NCBI RefSeq assembly: GCF_013408795.1
Contig: NZ_JACCCC010000001.1
Location: 992,001 to 1,056,000 of the forward strand
Source of the DNA: Spinactinospora alkalitolerans
GTDB lineage: Bacteria > Actinomycetota > Actinomycetes > Streptosporangiales > Streptosporangiaceae
Direction: 5' to 3'
DNA: 64,000 nt
The notes beneath the pieces were generated by a model. The model saw nothing but the letters and a program-made list of their open reading frames with translations. It had not been told where the DNA came from and did no database searches. The position numbers and the translations under genes are program-made. Below, piece by piece: positions 37,004-48,481 of this stretch (its first letter is position 1; each line of letters starts with the position of its first letter).

Positions 37004-38026
37004 GTGAGTGATCAGCAGCACTACCCCTGGCCCCTGGCGAGTGCCACCGGTGTCGGCTCCCTGCCCGGAACGGACCCCGGCGAGGCGGTCCGCACCGTCC
37101 TGGGGGAGCTGCCGGAGCTCCCGCACCTGCCGGAGCTTCCCGACCGCGGAGCGGGCGCCGACATCATCGGGCGCGCGGCGGCGGCCCTGGTGGAGTTCCC
37201 CGTCGAGGTGCAGCCGTCGGGCTGGCGGGTCGCGCAGCGGCCCGGTCGCGACCTCGGCCGGGCGCGCGGTTTCCTCTCCTACGACCTCGACGCGCTCGAA
37301 GAGCACGCAGGCGCCTACTCCGGCCCGCTGAAGATCCAGATCGCCGGCCCGTGGACGCTGGCGGCGGCGGTCGAGCTGCGCAACGGCGAGAAGCTGCTGG
37401 CCGACCTCGGTGCGGTCGACGACCTGTGCGAATCGTTCATCGAGGGCCTGCGCGCCCACATCGCCGACGTGCGCAAACGCGTACCGGGTGGTGCGCCCCT
37501 GGTGCAGATCGACGAGCCGTCGCTGCCCGCCGCGCTGCTGGGCGCCGTGCCCACGGCCAGCGGTTACGGCCGGTTGCGCGCCGTCGAGCGTGTCACGGTC
37601 GAGGAGCGGCTGCGCGCGGTGTTCGCCGCCGTCGCCGACGCCGGCGCCTTCCCCATGGCCCACTGCTGCGCCCCGGGCGTCCCCGTGGACCTGCTGCGCC
37701 GCTCCGGCGCCCGCGCGCTCGGCCTGGACGCCACCCTGCTGACGCGCGACGCCGACGAGGCGATCGGCACGGCCGTGGAGGACGGGATCGGACTCCTCCT
37801 CGGCGTCGTGCCCGGCGCCGACGCCGTTCTGTCGGCACCGGCGGTTACCGTCGATCCGGTACGGGAGCTGTGGCACCGGATCGGCTTCGACCCCGAGCTG
37901 GCGGCCGAAGCGGTGGTCACCACGCCCACCTGCGGACTGGCCGGAGCCTCCCCTCGTCACGCTCGCGCGGCCCTGGAGCTCTGCCGCAAGGCGGCCCGGG
38001 TGCTGCGCGAGGAACCACGGCGGTAG
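37004..38026 (+). CDS. MetE-like (cobalamin-independent methionine synthase C-domain) protein
   Basis: A 340-residue protein with the UROD/MetE barrel. Features are ATGVGSLPGTDPGEAVR at the N-terminus, LVQIDEPSLPA mid-protein, AHCCAPGVPVDLLRR and TPTCGLAGASPRHAR near the end, which keep the His-x-Cys and Cys zinc ligands of MetE. It has only the C-terminal half of a full MetE, as do the homologues found beside ligA in other actinobacteria, so the substrate may differ. GTG at 37004 with GGAG at 36995 is the start. It is 21 bases upstream of ligA. Confidence 0.82.
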   Translation: MSDQQHYPWPLASATGVGSLPGTDPGEAVRTVLGELPELPHLPELPDRGAGADIIGRAAAALVEFPVEVQPSGWRVAQRPGRDLGRARGFLSYDLDALEEHAGAYSGPLKIQIAGPWTLAAAVELRNGEKLLADLGAVDDLCESFIEGLRAHIADVRKRVPGGAPLVQIDEPSLPAALLGAVPTASGYGRLRAVERVTVEERLRAVFAAVADAGAFPMAHCCAPGVPVDLLRRSGARALGLDATLLTRDADEAIGTAVEDGIGLLLGVVPGADAVLSAPAVTVDPVRELWHRIGFDPELAAEAVVTTPTCGLAGASPRHARAALELCRKAARVLREEPRR

Positions 38027-40255
<2,229 letters not shown>

Positions 40256-40267
40256 TCGAATGATCAA

Positions 40268-40307
40268 TGAGGAGTGAGGTCCCGGCCAATCCGGGTACTT
40301 CCTCTTC
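40268..40307 (+). terminator. Probable ligA terminator
   Basis: TGAGGAGTGAGGTCCCGG at 40268-40285 pairs imperfectly with 40291-40307 around a CCAAT loop, with a perfect CCCGG/CCGGG base at the apex. It starts 12 bases after the stop. Confidence 0.5.
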
Positions 40308-40842
40308 AAGGACTTCGGTGATGGGGGTGGGCAGCGTGATCATCAGGACGCGTGGTGGCCCTGATGTTCTCGACCGGCGCTCGTGGAGGAGGCGCCACAG
40401 TCGCCACCTGCGCATTGCCGTGCGGGGAGCGAGGATTCCGCGGGGCGGGGCCGGTGATCGGCACTGAAAGGCGGGCGGGGAGCCGACCGCGCGGGTGATC
40501 GCGGACCGGCCCGCCGTCCGCGCCGGTCGGCGCACCGGTCTCCGCGGCGCTCGCCGGTGGTCTCTACGATCCGCGATCACTAGGCTACCTGTCGCAGTAT
40601 TCTGAAGCGAATCGGGCGATTGTTTCAGGTGATCAATGGTTTACCTAAAGTCTCCGTTTGGCGACACGTGGTGACGAAGCGGCGTAAGCTGGTCGTAGCC
40701 GGCTAAGAGCACATGCCACACGACGGCCGTATCGGTCATGGGGGTGACCGAAATGGTCGAAGCAGATCTCGCGAGGGGCGTCGGCAACGGGAGAGGGACG
40801 CCGGTCCGCCGCACACGCCCCGTGAATCACCCCGAGGACGTT
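40308..40842. other. Leader region of the first GGDEF-EAL gene
   Basis: About 535 bases. The part from 40575 to 40660 is A/T-rich for the genome and likely contains the promoter. ATG codons at 40738 and 40753 are in frame with the downstream gene and could be alternative starts. No other gene is apparent. Confidence 0.45.
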
Positions 40843-42903
40843 ATGAAGGATCCCAACAACACCCGGGACGTCGGACCCCGGGTCGGGACGCCACTGTGGT
40901 TGTATCTCGTCAGCACCACGGTGGCCGGCTGCGTCCTCCTTGGCGTGTCCTTGTTCGGGGTCGGCCTCGACCGGCTGCAGTCCCTCGCCGCGCAGCCGCT
41001 CGTCTGGGTCATCCTCTGCATGGTGGTCATCGGCGAGCTGCGCCCGATCGCGACGCCCAACGCGCCCTCCGACAACGGCGCGCCCACGTCGCTGCCGTTC
41101 TCGTTCGCGCTGGTGGTCTTCTACGGCCTGTCCGTCGCCGGCCCGGTCCAGGCCATCGCCACGGTCATCGCCGGGATCGCACGGGGGAACGCACCGCACC
41201 GCACGGCCTTCAACGTCGCCCAGTACACGCTGAGCTTCGGCGTCGCCGACGCCATCATCCGGCTGCTGTTCCCCGGCACCGCCCGGATGCCCTGGGTGCC
41301 CGAGGGCGCCGAGCTCCTCGTCGTCGCGCTGGCCGGTGCAGCCTACTTCCTGGTCAACCTGGTCCTGGTGGAGTGCGCGATCGCCATGCACGAGCGGGCG
41401 TCGCTGTCCACGATGCTGATGAAGGACATCGGCCAGCGCCTGTTCGTGGCCGCCGTGCTGCTCAGCCTGGCGCCGCTGGTGGTGGTCGCGATGAACCACT
41501 CGGTGTGGCTGGTGCCGCTGTTCATCTTCCCGCTGGTCGCGCTGTACAGCAGCGCCTCACTGTCGATGAAGCGGGAGCACCAGGCCAACCACGACGAGCT
41601 CACCGGCCTGGCCAACCGCAAACTGCTCATCCTGCGCACCCAGGAGGCGCTCAGCGACGCCCAGCCGCGCAAGCAGCGGGTGGGGCTGCTGCTGCTCGAC
41701 CTCGACCGGTTCAAGGAGGTCAACGACACCCTCGGCCACCCCACCGGCGACCGGCTGCTGCAGAACGTCGCGCACCGGCTCACCCACAGCGTGCGCCCCG
41801 GCGACCTGGTCGCCCGGCTCGGCGGCGACGAGTTCGCCGTGCTGCTGCCGCAGGTGCGCGACGCCGCCTCCGCCCGCGAGGTGGCGGCGCGGCTGCGGGT
41901 GGCCCTGGCCGAGCCGATGCGGCTCGACGGCATGGACTTCGACCTGGAGGCCAGCGTCGGCATCGCGCTCTACCCCAACCACGCCCCCGACTTCGAACTG
42001 CTCATGCAGCGGGCCGACGTCGCGATGTACGTGGCCAAGGAGCGCCGCACCGGTGTCGAGCTCTACGCGCCGCACAAGGACCGCAACTCCACGGCCCGGC
42101 TCAGCCTCTTCAGCGAGCTGCGCCGCGCGCTCATCGAGAACGAGCTGGAGATGTTCTACCAGCCCAAGGTCTCACTGAACGAGCACCGCGCGGTGGGGCT
42201 GGAGGCGCTGGTGCGGTGGCGGCACCCGCAGCGGGGCATCCTGCCGCCGGAGGAGTTCGTCCCGCTGGTCGAGCAGTCCTACCTGATGCGCAGCTTCACC
42301 CACGAGGTCATCGAGCAGACGCTGCCGCAGATCGCGCGCTGGTGGGCCGAGGGCATCGAGCTGCCGGTGGCCATCAACCTCTCGGCGCGCGAGCTGCTCG
42401 ACCCCACCCTGCCCGAGATCGTCGCCGCCGGCCTGCGCCGCCACGGGGTGCCGCCGCACGCCCTGCAGTTGGAGATCAGCGAACGCGTCATGGTCACCGA
42501 GGTCGACGCGATCACACCCACGATCCTGGCCCTGTCCGATCTGGGCGTCTCGCTCTCCCTGGACGACTTCGGCACCGGCTACTTCACGCTGGCCCGCCTC
42601 AACGGGCTCCCGGTCCAGGAGATCAAGATCCACGAGTCGTTCGTCCGCGGGGTCGTCGACAACCCCGACGGCCGGGTCATCGTGGGCTCGGCCATCGACC
42701 TGGTGGGCACGCTGCGGATGCGCGCGGTGGCCGAGGGCGTCGAGACCGCCAGGGTCGCCGAGACGGTGCGCGCGATGGGCTGCTACGCCGCGCAGGGCCG
42801 GTACTTCACCCCTCCGCTGGAGGCCGCGGCCGTCACGGGCTGGCTGCTGGAGCACGGCGGCATCGAACTGCCCTCGGAGCAGCGGACCGGCTCGGCCGGT
42901 TAG
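40843..42903 (+). CDS. Membrane GGDEF-EAL c-di-GMP turnover protein
   Basis: A 686-residue protein. Residues 15-240 hold about eight hydrophobic segments. The diguanylate cyclase domain has an intact GGDEF at 327-331 and DLDRFKEVNDTLGH before it. The phosphodiesterase domain has an intact EAL at 454-456 with DDFGTGY later. Both activities are therefore possible. The ATG at 40843 has CGAGGACG six bases upstream; the ATG at 40738 would add 35 residues. Its position between ligA and gatC matches a developmental regulator of Streptomyces (RmdB, from memory). Confidence 0.9.
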   Translation: MKDPNNTRDVGPRVGTPLWLYLVSTTVAGCVLLGVSLFGVGLDRLQSLAAQPLVWVILCMVVIGELRPIATPNAPSDNGAPTSLPFSFALVVFYGLSVAGPVQAIATVIAGIARGNAPHRTAFNVAQYTLSFGVADAIIRLLFPGTARMPWVPEGAELLVVALAGAAYFLVNLVLVECAIAMHERASLSTMLMKDIGQRLFVAAVLLSLAPLVVVAMNHSVWLVPLFIFPLVALYSSASLSMKREHQANHDELTGLANRKLLILRTQEALSDAQPRKQRVGLLLLDLDRFKEVNDTLGHPTGDRLLQNVAHRLTHSVRPGDLVARLGGDEFAVLLPQVRDAASAREVAARLRVALAEPMRLDGMDFDLEASVGIALYPNHAPDFELLMQRADVAMYVAKERRTGVELYAPHKDRNSTARLSLFSELRRALIENELEMFYQPKVSLNEHRAVGLEALVRWRHPQRGILPPEEFVPLVEQSYLMRSFTHEVIEQTLPQIARWWAEGIELPVAINLSARELLDPTLPEIVAAGLRRHGVPPHALQLEISERVMVTEVDAITPTILALSDLGVSLSLDDFGTGYFTLARLNGLPVQEIKIHESFVRGVVDNPDGRVIVGSAIDLVGTLRMRAVAEGVETARVAETVRAMGCYAAQGRYFTPPLEAAAVTGWLLEHGGIELPSEQRTGSAG

Positions 42904-43001
42904 CCGCGCGCCGCGGCTCCGGCGCGCGGCCACCCCGTCGGCCTCCCGAACCGCAATAGGATTGAGCTGTCCGAACCCGCCGAAGAAACGGTTTGCCATT
43001 C

Positions 43002-43301
43002 ATGTCCGCCATCACCCGCGATGAGGTCGCGCACCTCGCCCGGTTGTCGCGGCTGGCGCTGCACGAGGACGAGCTCGACCGGCTCGCCGCCCAGCTCGAT
43101 GAGATCATCTCCGCTGTGGCGAAGGTGCAGGAGGTCGCCAAGGGCGATATCCCGCCGACCTCGCACGCCCTGCCGCTGACCAACGTGTACCGCCCCGACG
43201 AGTCCCGCCAGGGGCTCACCCCCGACCAGGCGCTGGCGGAAGCCCCCGCGGTGGAGGACGGTCGGTTCCGCGTGCCGCAGATCCTGGGGGAGGAGGAATG
43301 A
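43002..43301 (+). CDS. gatC: Glu-tRNA(Gln)/Asp-tRNA(Asn) amidotransferase subunit C
   Basis: The 99-residue small subunit of the GatCAB amidotransferase, which wraps around GatA. It starts [20 protein letters not shown] and ends with [11 protein letters not shown], both family-typical. The ATG at 43002 is chosen; a TTG nine bases upstream is possible. The stop overlaps the start of a 36-codon mini-ORF that leads into gatA. Confidence 0.93.
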   Translation: MSAITRDEVAHLARLSRLALHEDELDRLAAQLDEIISAVAKVQEVAKGDIPPTSHALPLTNVYRPDESRQGLTPDQALAEAPAVEDGRFRVPQILGEEE

Positions 43302-43408
43302 GTTGCGAGCGAGAACGACGCAGTGAGCGTAGTGGTCGTCGGCGATCGCGCGGAGCACTCCTTCCCCGGGGGCCGCGGAGCGAGCGAGGAGTGGTGAGCG
43401 AGCGATGA
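43298..43408 (+). CDS. Mini-ORF bridging gatC and gatA (36 residues, Ser/Glu/Arg-rich)
   Basis: An ATG at 43298 overlaps the gatC stop (ATGA), and the frame ends in a TGA at 43406-43408 that overlaps the gatA ATG (again ATGA). The product begins [17 protein letters not shown] and ends [10 protein letters not shown], so SER words recur. The DNA is built from GAGCGA-type repeats. It may be a translated spacer that keeps gatC and gatA coupled after insertion of a short repeat. A functional peptide is less likely. Confidence 0.4.
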   Translation: MSCERERRSERSGRRRSRGALLPRGPRSERGVVSER

Positions 43409-44907
43409 GTACCGACCTGCTCAGGATGAGCGCGGCCGAGCTCGGCGCGGCCATCCGCTCCGGTGAGACCTCCGCGGTCGAGGCGACGCGGGCCTATCTC
43501 GACCGGATCGCGGCCGTCGACGGCGACGTCAACGCGTTCCTGCACGTCGAAGAGGACACCTCGCTGGCCCAGGCCCGGGCGGTCGACGCGCGGCGCGCCG
43601 ACGGTGAGGAGCCCGGCCCGCTGGCCGGCGTCCCCATCGCGCACAAGGACGTGTTCACCACCCGGGACATGCCCACCACCGCGGCGTCGAAGATCCTGGA
43701 GAACTGGCGGCCGCCCTACGACGCCACCGTCACCCGGCGGCTGCGCGACGCGGGCATGGTCATCCTCGGCAAGACCAACATGGACGAGTTCGCGATGGGC
43801 TCCTCCACCGAGAACTCCGCCTACGGCCCGACGCGCAATCCCTGGGACCTCTCCCGCATCCCCGGCGGCTCCTCCGGCGGTTCCTCCGCCGCGGTCGCCG
43901 CGTTCGAGGCGCCCCTGGCCACCGGCACCGACACCGGCGGGTCCATCCGGCAGCCGGCCGCGGTGTGCGGCCTGGTGGGCGCCAAGCCCACCTACGGCGG
44001 CTCGTCGCGCTACGGCCTGATCGCCTTCGCGTCCTCGCTGGACACGCCCGGACCGTTCGCGCGCAACGTGCTGGACGCCGCGCTGCTGCACGAGGCGTTC
44101 TCCGGCCACGACCCGAACGACTCCACCTCGATCGACGCGCCGATCCCCCCGGTCGTGGAGGCCGCCAGGCGCGCCGACGTCAACGGGCTGCGGGTCGGCA
44201 TCGTCCGCGAGTTCTCCGGCGAGGGCTACCAGCCCGGCGTGCTGCAGCGGTTCAACGAGTCCGTGGAGCTGCTGGAGTCGCTGGGCGCCAAGGTCGTGGA
44301 GCTCTCCTGCCCGAGCTTCGCGACCGCGCTGCCGGCCTACTACCTCATCGCGCCCAGCGAGTGCTCGTCCAACCTGGCCCGCTTCGACGCGATGCGCTAC
44401 GGCCTGCGCGTGGGCGACGACGGCACCCGCAGCGCCGAGGAGGTCATGTCGCTGACCCGGGCCGAAGGCTTCGGTCCGGAGGTCAAGCGCCGGATCATCC
44501 TGGGCACCTACGCGCTGTCCAGCGGCTACTACGACGCCTACTACGGCTCGGCCCAGCAGGTCCGCACGCTCATCAAGCGCGACTTCGACGCCGCGTTCGA
44601 GCATGTGGACGTGCTGCTCTCGCCGACCACGCCGACCACGGCGTTCCCGATCGGCGAGCGCGCCGACGACCCGATGGCGATGTACCTGGCCGACCTGTGC
44701 ACCATCCCCACGAACCTGGCGGGCAACGCCGCGCTGTCGGTTCCGTGCGGACTCGCGCCGGAGGACGGCCTGCCGGTGGGCCTGCAGATCATGGCGCCGG
44801 CGCTGGCCGACGACCGCACCTACCAGGTGGGTGCGGCGGTCGAGGCGGCCCTGAAGGAGAGGTGGGGCGGCGACCTGCTGGCCAAGAACGCCTACGCCGT
44901 CCAGTAG
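43405..44907 (+). CDS. gatA: Glu-tRNA(Gln)/Asp-tRNA(Asn) amidotransferase subunit A
   Basis: The 500-residue amidase subunit that releases ammonia from glutamine. The Ser-cisSer-Lys triad is Lys81 in AHKDVF, Ser156 in the [13 protein letters not shown] loop and nucleophile Ser180 in [12 protein letters not shown]. With GatC and GatB it converts mischarged Glu-tRNA(Gln) to Gln-tRNA(Gln). The start is ATG at 43405, overlapping the bridging mini-ORF. gatB is 3.6 kb downstream, separated by two minus-strand surface-protein genes. Confidence 0.95.
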   Translation: MSTDLLRMSAAELGAAIRSGETSAVEATRAYLDRIAAVDGDVNAFLHVEEDTSLAQARAVDARRADGEEPGPLAGVPIAHKDVFTTRDMPTTAASKILENWRPPYDATVTRRLRDAGMVILGKTNMDEFAMGSSTENSAYGPTRNPWDLSRIPGGSSGGSSAAVAAFEAPLATGTDTGGSIRQPAAVCGLVGAKPTYGGSSRYGLIAFASSLDTPGPFARNVLDAALLHEAFSGHDPNDSTSIDAPIPPVVEAARRADVNGLRVGIVREFSGEGYQPGVLQRFNESVELLESLGAKVVELSCPSFATALPAYYLIAPSECSSNLARFDAMRYGLRVGDDGTRSAEEVMSLTRAEGFGPEVKRRIILGTYALSSGYYDAYYGSAQQVRTLIKRDFDAAFEHVDVLLSPTTPTTAFPIGERADDPMAMYLADLCTIPTNLAGNAALSVPCGLAPEDGLPVGLQIMAPALADDRTYQVGAAVEAALKERWGGDLLAKNAYAVQ

Positions 44908-44918
44908 TCCCCGTTCCT

Positions 44919-44980
44919 CGCCGATCTCGACCTTGTCGGGGTCACCGCCGGTTTAGGCCCTACAAGATCAAGATCGACGG
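44919..44980 (+). repeat. Family A palindromic repeat, copy 3
   Basis: The left arm 44919-44941 (core GCCGATCTCGACCTTGTCGG) pairs with 44958-44980 (core ACAAGATCAAGATCGACGG). It begins 11 bases after the gatA stop and is immediately followed by a separate perfect terminator hairpin, so the repeat is not needed for termination here. Confidence 0.75.
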
Positions 44981-44988
44981 AGAGAGCG

Positions 44989-45030
44989 AAGAAGCGCCCC
45001 CGCCGTATCGGCACGGCGGGGGCGCTTCTT
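44989..45030 (+). terminator. Strong terminator after gatA
   Basis: A perfect 18-bp stem, AAGAAGCGCCCCCGCCGT at 44989-45006 and its complement at 45013-45030, with a 6-base loop and a following TTT. It lies between convergent genes and could serve both strands, though the T-run favours the plus strand. Confidence 0.88.
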
Positions 45031-45054
45031 TTGCGGGCTACCGGCCAGACCGGG

Positions 45055-46320
45055 TTACTCCGCGATGTTGCCGCTCTTGCGCTTGCGGGAGAGGTACATC
45101 GCGGCACCGCCACCACCGATGGCGACGACGGCCGCGGCGACCAGGCCGCCCAGCGCGGCACCGGTGACGGGCAGGCCGCCCTCGTCCTCCGGCTTGTCAG
45201 CGGGCGGGGTCGGCTTGTCGTCGGGGGTCTCCGACGGGGTCGGGGCCGGGGTGTCGCTCGGCGAGGGGCTCGGGGTGTCGCTCGGGGACGGGGAGGGAGA
45301 CGGGCTCTCCTCCGGCACGCCCTCGGTCCAGGTGGCCCTGGCCTGAGCTGAGGCCTCGGTCTCGCCCTCACCTGCGGTGATCAGCGTCTGGGTGGGCTTC
45401 TCCGGATGCACGCCCTTGAACAGCCGGCCGAGCTGCACGGTGGCCGTGACGGAACCGGAGACGGTGGCCTCGCCGGCCGCGGCGTCGCCCGGGACCTGGA
45501 CGCTGAACGTGCCGCCGTTGCCGACCTCGGAGATCTCGTTGCCCTCGGCGTCGACCAGCTTCACGCCGTCGGGGCCGTCGAGGGCGAGCGGAACGCTGTC
45601 GACGCTCGTCTCGACCGCGAACTCGCCGATGTTCTCACCGGCCTCGCCGGAGGCCTCCTGCGGCGAGATGGTCAGCGACGCCGGGTTGGACTCGACCTCC
45701 GTGGCCTTCTTGACGAGGTGCTTGTAGGCCTCATCGATGTCCCGCATCGTCTGCGGGTCGGCGTTGACGTACTTCTCCTTCTCCTCGTCGTACTCCTTCA
45801 CCTGGCCGTTGAACCTGACGCCGTTGCTGTAGTGCCAGATGGCGGCCTGGGTGGCGGACAGGGCCTCATGGGCGTCGAGGTCCTCGACCCTGGCCGCGGC
45901 ACCCAGCTCATCGGCGGAGAGGGTCGGGTAGGCGTTCTGCAGGATCCACAGCACCTTGCCGGGCTCGGAGTCGGCGAACTCGCCCTCGCCGGGGTACTCG
46001 CTCCAGTCGCCTTCGGCGTAGTCGGCTTCGGGAACGATGTCGGTCTCGAAGTCGATGCAGTAGGCGGGGAGCGTGCTGCCGTCCTTCAGGGTGAGCTCGA
46101 ACAGCGAGGTGCCGATGAAGCCGCCACCGCGGAAGCCCAACTGGTAACCGTCTTCGACGTTGCCGGTGTAGCTGCCCTCGGCGCCGCCGTCGTAGGTCTC
46201 GTCGTCGGCCATCGCCGGGGCTGCGGTCATGCCGAACGCGAGGAGGGCGGCCGTGCTGGTCGCACCGATGGTGCTCAGGGCGCGGAGGCGCCCCTTGGGG
46301 GAGGGAGATGTCTTGATCAA
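45055..46320 (-). CDS. Thioester-domain (TQXA) surface protein with LPVTG sortase signal
   Basis: A 421-residue secreted, wall-anchored protein. The start is TTG at 46320 with AGGA six bases upstream; it gives a basic n-region, a hydrophobic core and an AMA cleavage site near residue 38. The thioester domain has Cys88 (AYCIDF) and Gln158 in ATQAAIWHYSNG, the pair that forms an internal thioester used for covalent adhesion. A Pro/Ser/Asp/Thr stalk (about 325-380) follows. LPVTG at 383-387, a hydrophobic helix and an RKRK tail complete the sorting signal. It is the second of two tandem homologues. Confidence 0.88.
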   Translation of the reverse strand: MIKTSPSPKGRLRALSTIGATSTAALLAFGMTAAPAMADDETYDGGAEGSYTGNVEDGYQLGFRGGGFIGTSLFELTLKDGSTLPAYCIDFETDIVPEADYAEGDWSEYPGEGEFADSEPGKVLWILQNAYPTLSADELGAAARVEDLDAHEALSATQAAIWHYSNGVRFNGQVKEYDEEKEKYVNADPQTMRDIDEAYKHLVKKATEVESNPASLTISPQEASGEAGENIGEFAVETSVDSVPLALDGPDGVKLVDAEGNEISEVGNGGTFSVQVPGDAAAGEATVSGSVTATVQLGRLFKGVHPEKPTQTLITAGEGETEASAQARATWTEGVPEESPSPSPSPSDTPSPSPSDTPAPTPSETPDDKPTPPADKPEDEGGLPVTGAALGGLVAAAVVAIGGGGAAMYLSRKRKSGNIAE

Positions 46321-46820
46321 ATTGTGTCCTGATGACGTAGGGGGGACCGGATATTGGTGTTCTCCTGCGGAAAGAGACGGACCGCGGGTCAGCGGGCAAC
46401 GCCGCGAATATCCGTCAAGCAGGCCGAATGCCCGGTGTCGCAGCGCGGTGGCACATCGCTTGGGAAGCGAGTCGCTTCGTTGAACTCGGAATCGATCGCC
46501 GAGGGCCGGATCGGCCGTGTCGGCGGGGAGTCGGCTACCGCACCGCCAGATACTAGCGATCCGGTTTCGGGCTTCCAAGACAGTTCGCCAAAATCGCACG
46601 AATCTATTTTCTGCCGCCCGTAATATCCTACTCTTCGTAATCGGCTAAATCTGCTGTGCTCGAAAACGTTTCACGTTTTCCCCATGGAAGAGCAAGTCTC
46701 CCGGCCTGGCCGGAATCGGCCATGGTGCATTCGGCGCGGTACCCGCAGCGGTCCCCACAAGGGTTCACCAGGGAGAACAGCGACAGGAGCCCCGCGTGGG
46801 CGGGAAGGGCACGGGCGCGC
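46321..46820. other. 500-base spacer between the two surface-protein genes
   Basis: The middle (46540-46680) is A/T-rich. It holds a perfect palindrome GAAAACGT-TTC-ACGTTTTC at 46662-46680, a candidate operator or a weak terminator of the upstream minus-strand gene. The promoter of the downstream gene should lie in 46330-46620, but I cannot place it. No gene is supported. Confidence 0.45.
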
Positions 46821-48014
46821 TCAGCGCCTTCTGCGGGTGACCCACATCGCAATTCCGCCGCCGATCAGCAGCAGCACCCCCGCGGCCACGAGGGTTCCGG
46901 CCCAGGTGCCGGTGGAGGCCAGATCGCGTTCGACCCGCCGGTCATCGGCGACGACGACCGGCGCGCTCGGGGCCGGACTCTCCTCGGCTTCGGCGCTCGG
47001 GCGGGCGCTCGCCGACGGGGAGGGCGGTGCGGTCGGCCCCGATGCGGCCTCCGGCTCCGGCTCCTCCTCCGGCCCCGGCTCCGCATCCCAGCTCACCGTG
47101 GTCGAGACGGTGAGCGACACCTCGCTGGACTCCGCGGCGATCAGCGCCTGCGTCTGCACCCCGTCCTTGCCCACGAACAGCCGACCGGTGTCCACGACGG
47201 CCTCCTCGGCGTGCGCGTACACGGTCGCGGTGCCCTCCGGCATGCCCGGGTCGACGCTCAGCAGGGCCTGCTCGCCGCCCGCCAGTTCGGTGACGGGGTC
47301 GCCGTCGAGGTCGACCAGTCGCGCCTCCTCGGCCCCCCTGACGCTCACCTGCACCGGGAGCCCGCTGGTGGTGTGCAGGCTCAGCGGTCCTATGGGACCG
47401 GTGGCCGCGCCGCGGAGCCGGTCCGGGTTGATCGCCAGGGCGGGGGCGGGCTCGGGTTCCCCCTGCTCGGCCCCCGCGACCAGGTGGTCGTACAGCGCCC
47501 GCACCCCGGCTGAGTTCCGCCCGGCCGAGTCGCCGGTCTCCAGGTCCACCCCGTTGCTGTAGTGCCAGATCGCGGCCTGGGTCGCGCCGATCGCCTGGGC
47601 GCGGTCCAGCCCGGGGATCTCCGCGTCCTCGCGCAACCGCTCCAGCGCGACGCCGGGGTAGGAGTTGCGCAGGATCCAGTGGACGCTGTCGGCGTGGTGG
47701 ACGAAGTCCCGCTGCTCGGGGTAGTCGGCCCAGTCCGCCTCGACGTAGGCGGCCCGGTGGTCGACGCTCGTGCTCAGGTCCACGCAGTAGGTCCCGACCG
47801 CGGAGCGGTCGTCCAGCCGGAGGTTGAACAGCGTGGTGGAGGCGGCGGCATCGCCGTCGCCGGCGAAGTGGACCGTCTCGCCGGCCGTGCCGTTGCGGTC
47901 GACCCTCGCGATGCCGCCGTTGCCCGCTGCGGCCGGAGCGGCGCTCCAGCCGAGGACGGCGACCGCGGCGAGCGCGGCGAGGCCGCGCCGCACGATGGAA
48001 GGAAGGCAGGCCAC
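46821..48014 (-). CDS. Thioester-domain (TQXA) surface protein with LASTG sortase signal
   Basis: A 397-residue paralogue of the neighbouring surface protein. The GTG at 48014 has AAGGGA six bases upstream and gives a signal peptide ending APAAA near residue 30. The thioester pair is Cys77 (TYCVDL) and Gln146 in ATQAAIWHYSNG. A Pro/Ser/Glu/Ala-rich stalk precedes LASTG at 365-369, then a hydrophobic helix and RRRR. The LAxTG form suggests a class E sortase, in contrast to LPVTG in the paralogue. It is divergent from gatB. Confidence 0.87.
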   Translation of the reverse strand: MACLPSIVRRGLAALAAVAVLGWSAAPAAAGNGGIARVDRNGTAGETVHFAGDGDAAASTTLFNLRLDDRSAVGTYCVDLSTSVDHRAAYVEADWADYPEQRDFVHHADSVHWILRNSYPGVALERLREDAEIPGLDRAQAIGATQAAIWHYSNGVDLETGDSAGRNSAGVRALYDHLVAGAEQGEPEPAPALAINPDRLRGAATGPIGPLSLHTTSGLPVQVSVRGAEEARLVDLDGDPVTELAGGEQALLSVDPGMPEGTATVYAHAEEAVVDTGRLFVGKDGVQTQALIAAESSEVSLTVSTTVSWDAEPGPEEEPEPEAASGPTAPPSPSASARPSAEAEESPAPSAPVVVADDRRVERDLASTGTWAGTLVAAGVLLLIGGGIAMWVTRRRR

Positions 48015-48481
48015 AGTGGGTCCCTTGGACAAATTGGGCAGGATCGGACAAAAAGGCGAAAAAACGAAGAAACGGGTGAAGGGGGATGCCCGAGCGCGGG
48101 GCGAAGAGATGCGGGCCCGTGATGGGCGACCGCCTCCACAGCGTATCCGCCGGGCCTTCGAGAGGGCGGGCGAACCTGTGGGGCGCGGCCCAATCGTGCG
48201 CTTCCTGTGACATTGGGCTGCGCCGCACTCCGCGCATCCGGCACCGCCGCTCACCAGCCCGGCGAGGACGTCACCGCCGCGCCCCGAAATCGGTAGGCTC
48301 GGTGGTGGACCACGCGGACGGGACCGCCCGGCGGCGCCCCGCACGAGGTCCCCGTGCCCTCCGCCCGGCTGCCGACGGCGGGGCCGCACGGACGAAGACG
48401 ACACGGACGTCCCGCCGCGGGCAGTGCGCAGCGGGGTTCTTCTCGGACACGGAAACGGGTTGTGCGGCGATGGGGAGCGCG
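48015..48481. other. Divergent control region between surface protein and gatB
   Basis: About 470 bases. The A-rich stretch at 48050-48075 (GGACAAAAAGGCGAAAAAACG) lies just upstream of the minus-strand gene and may be part of its promoter. An ATG at 48470 is in frame with gatB and is an alternative start. No separate gene is evident. Confidence 0.4.

Noticed and set aside
40267-40467. A 66-codon plus-strand frame after ligA
   Set aside because: It overlaps the likely ligA terminator, lacks a ribosome site and has no recognisable product.
43300-43404. The GAGCGA-rich gatC-gatA spacer as a CRISPR or tandem-repeat array
   Set aside because: Repeat words are short and irregular with no spacer-repeat periodicity.
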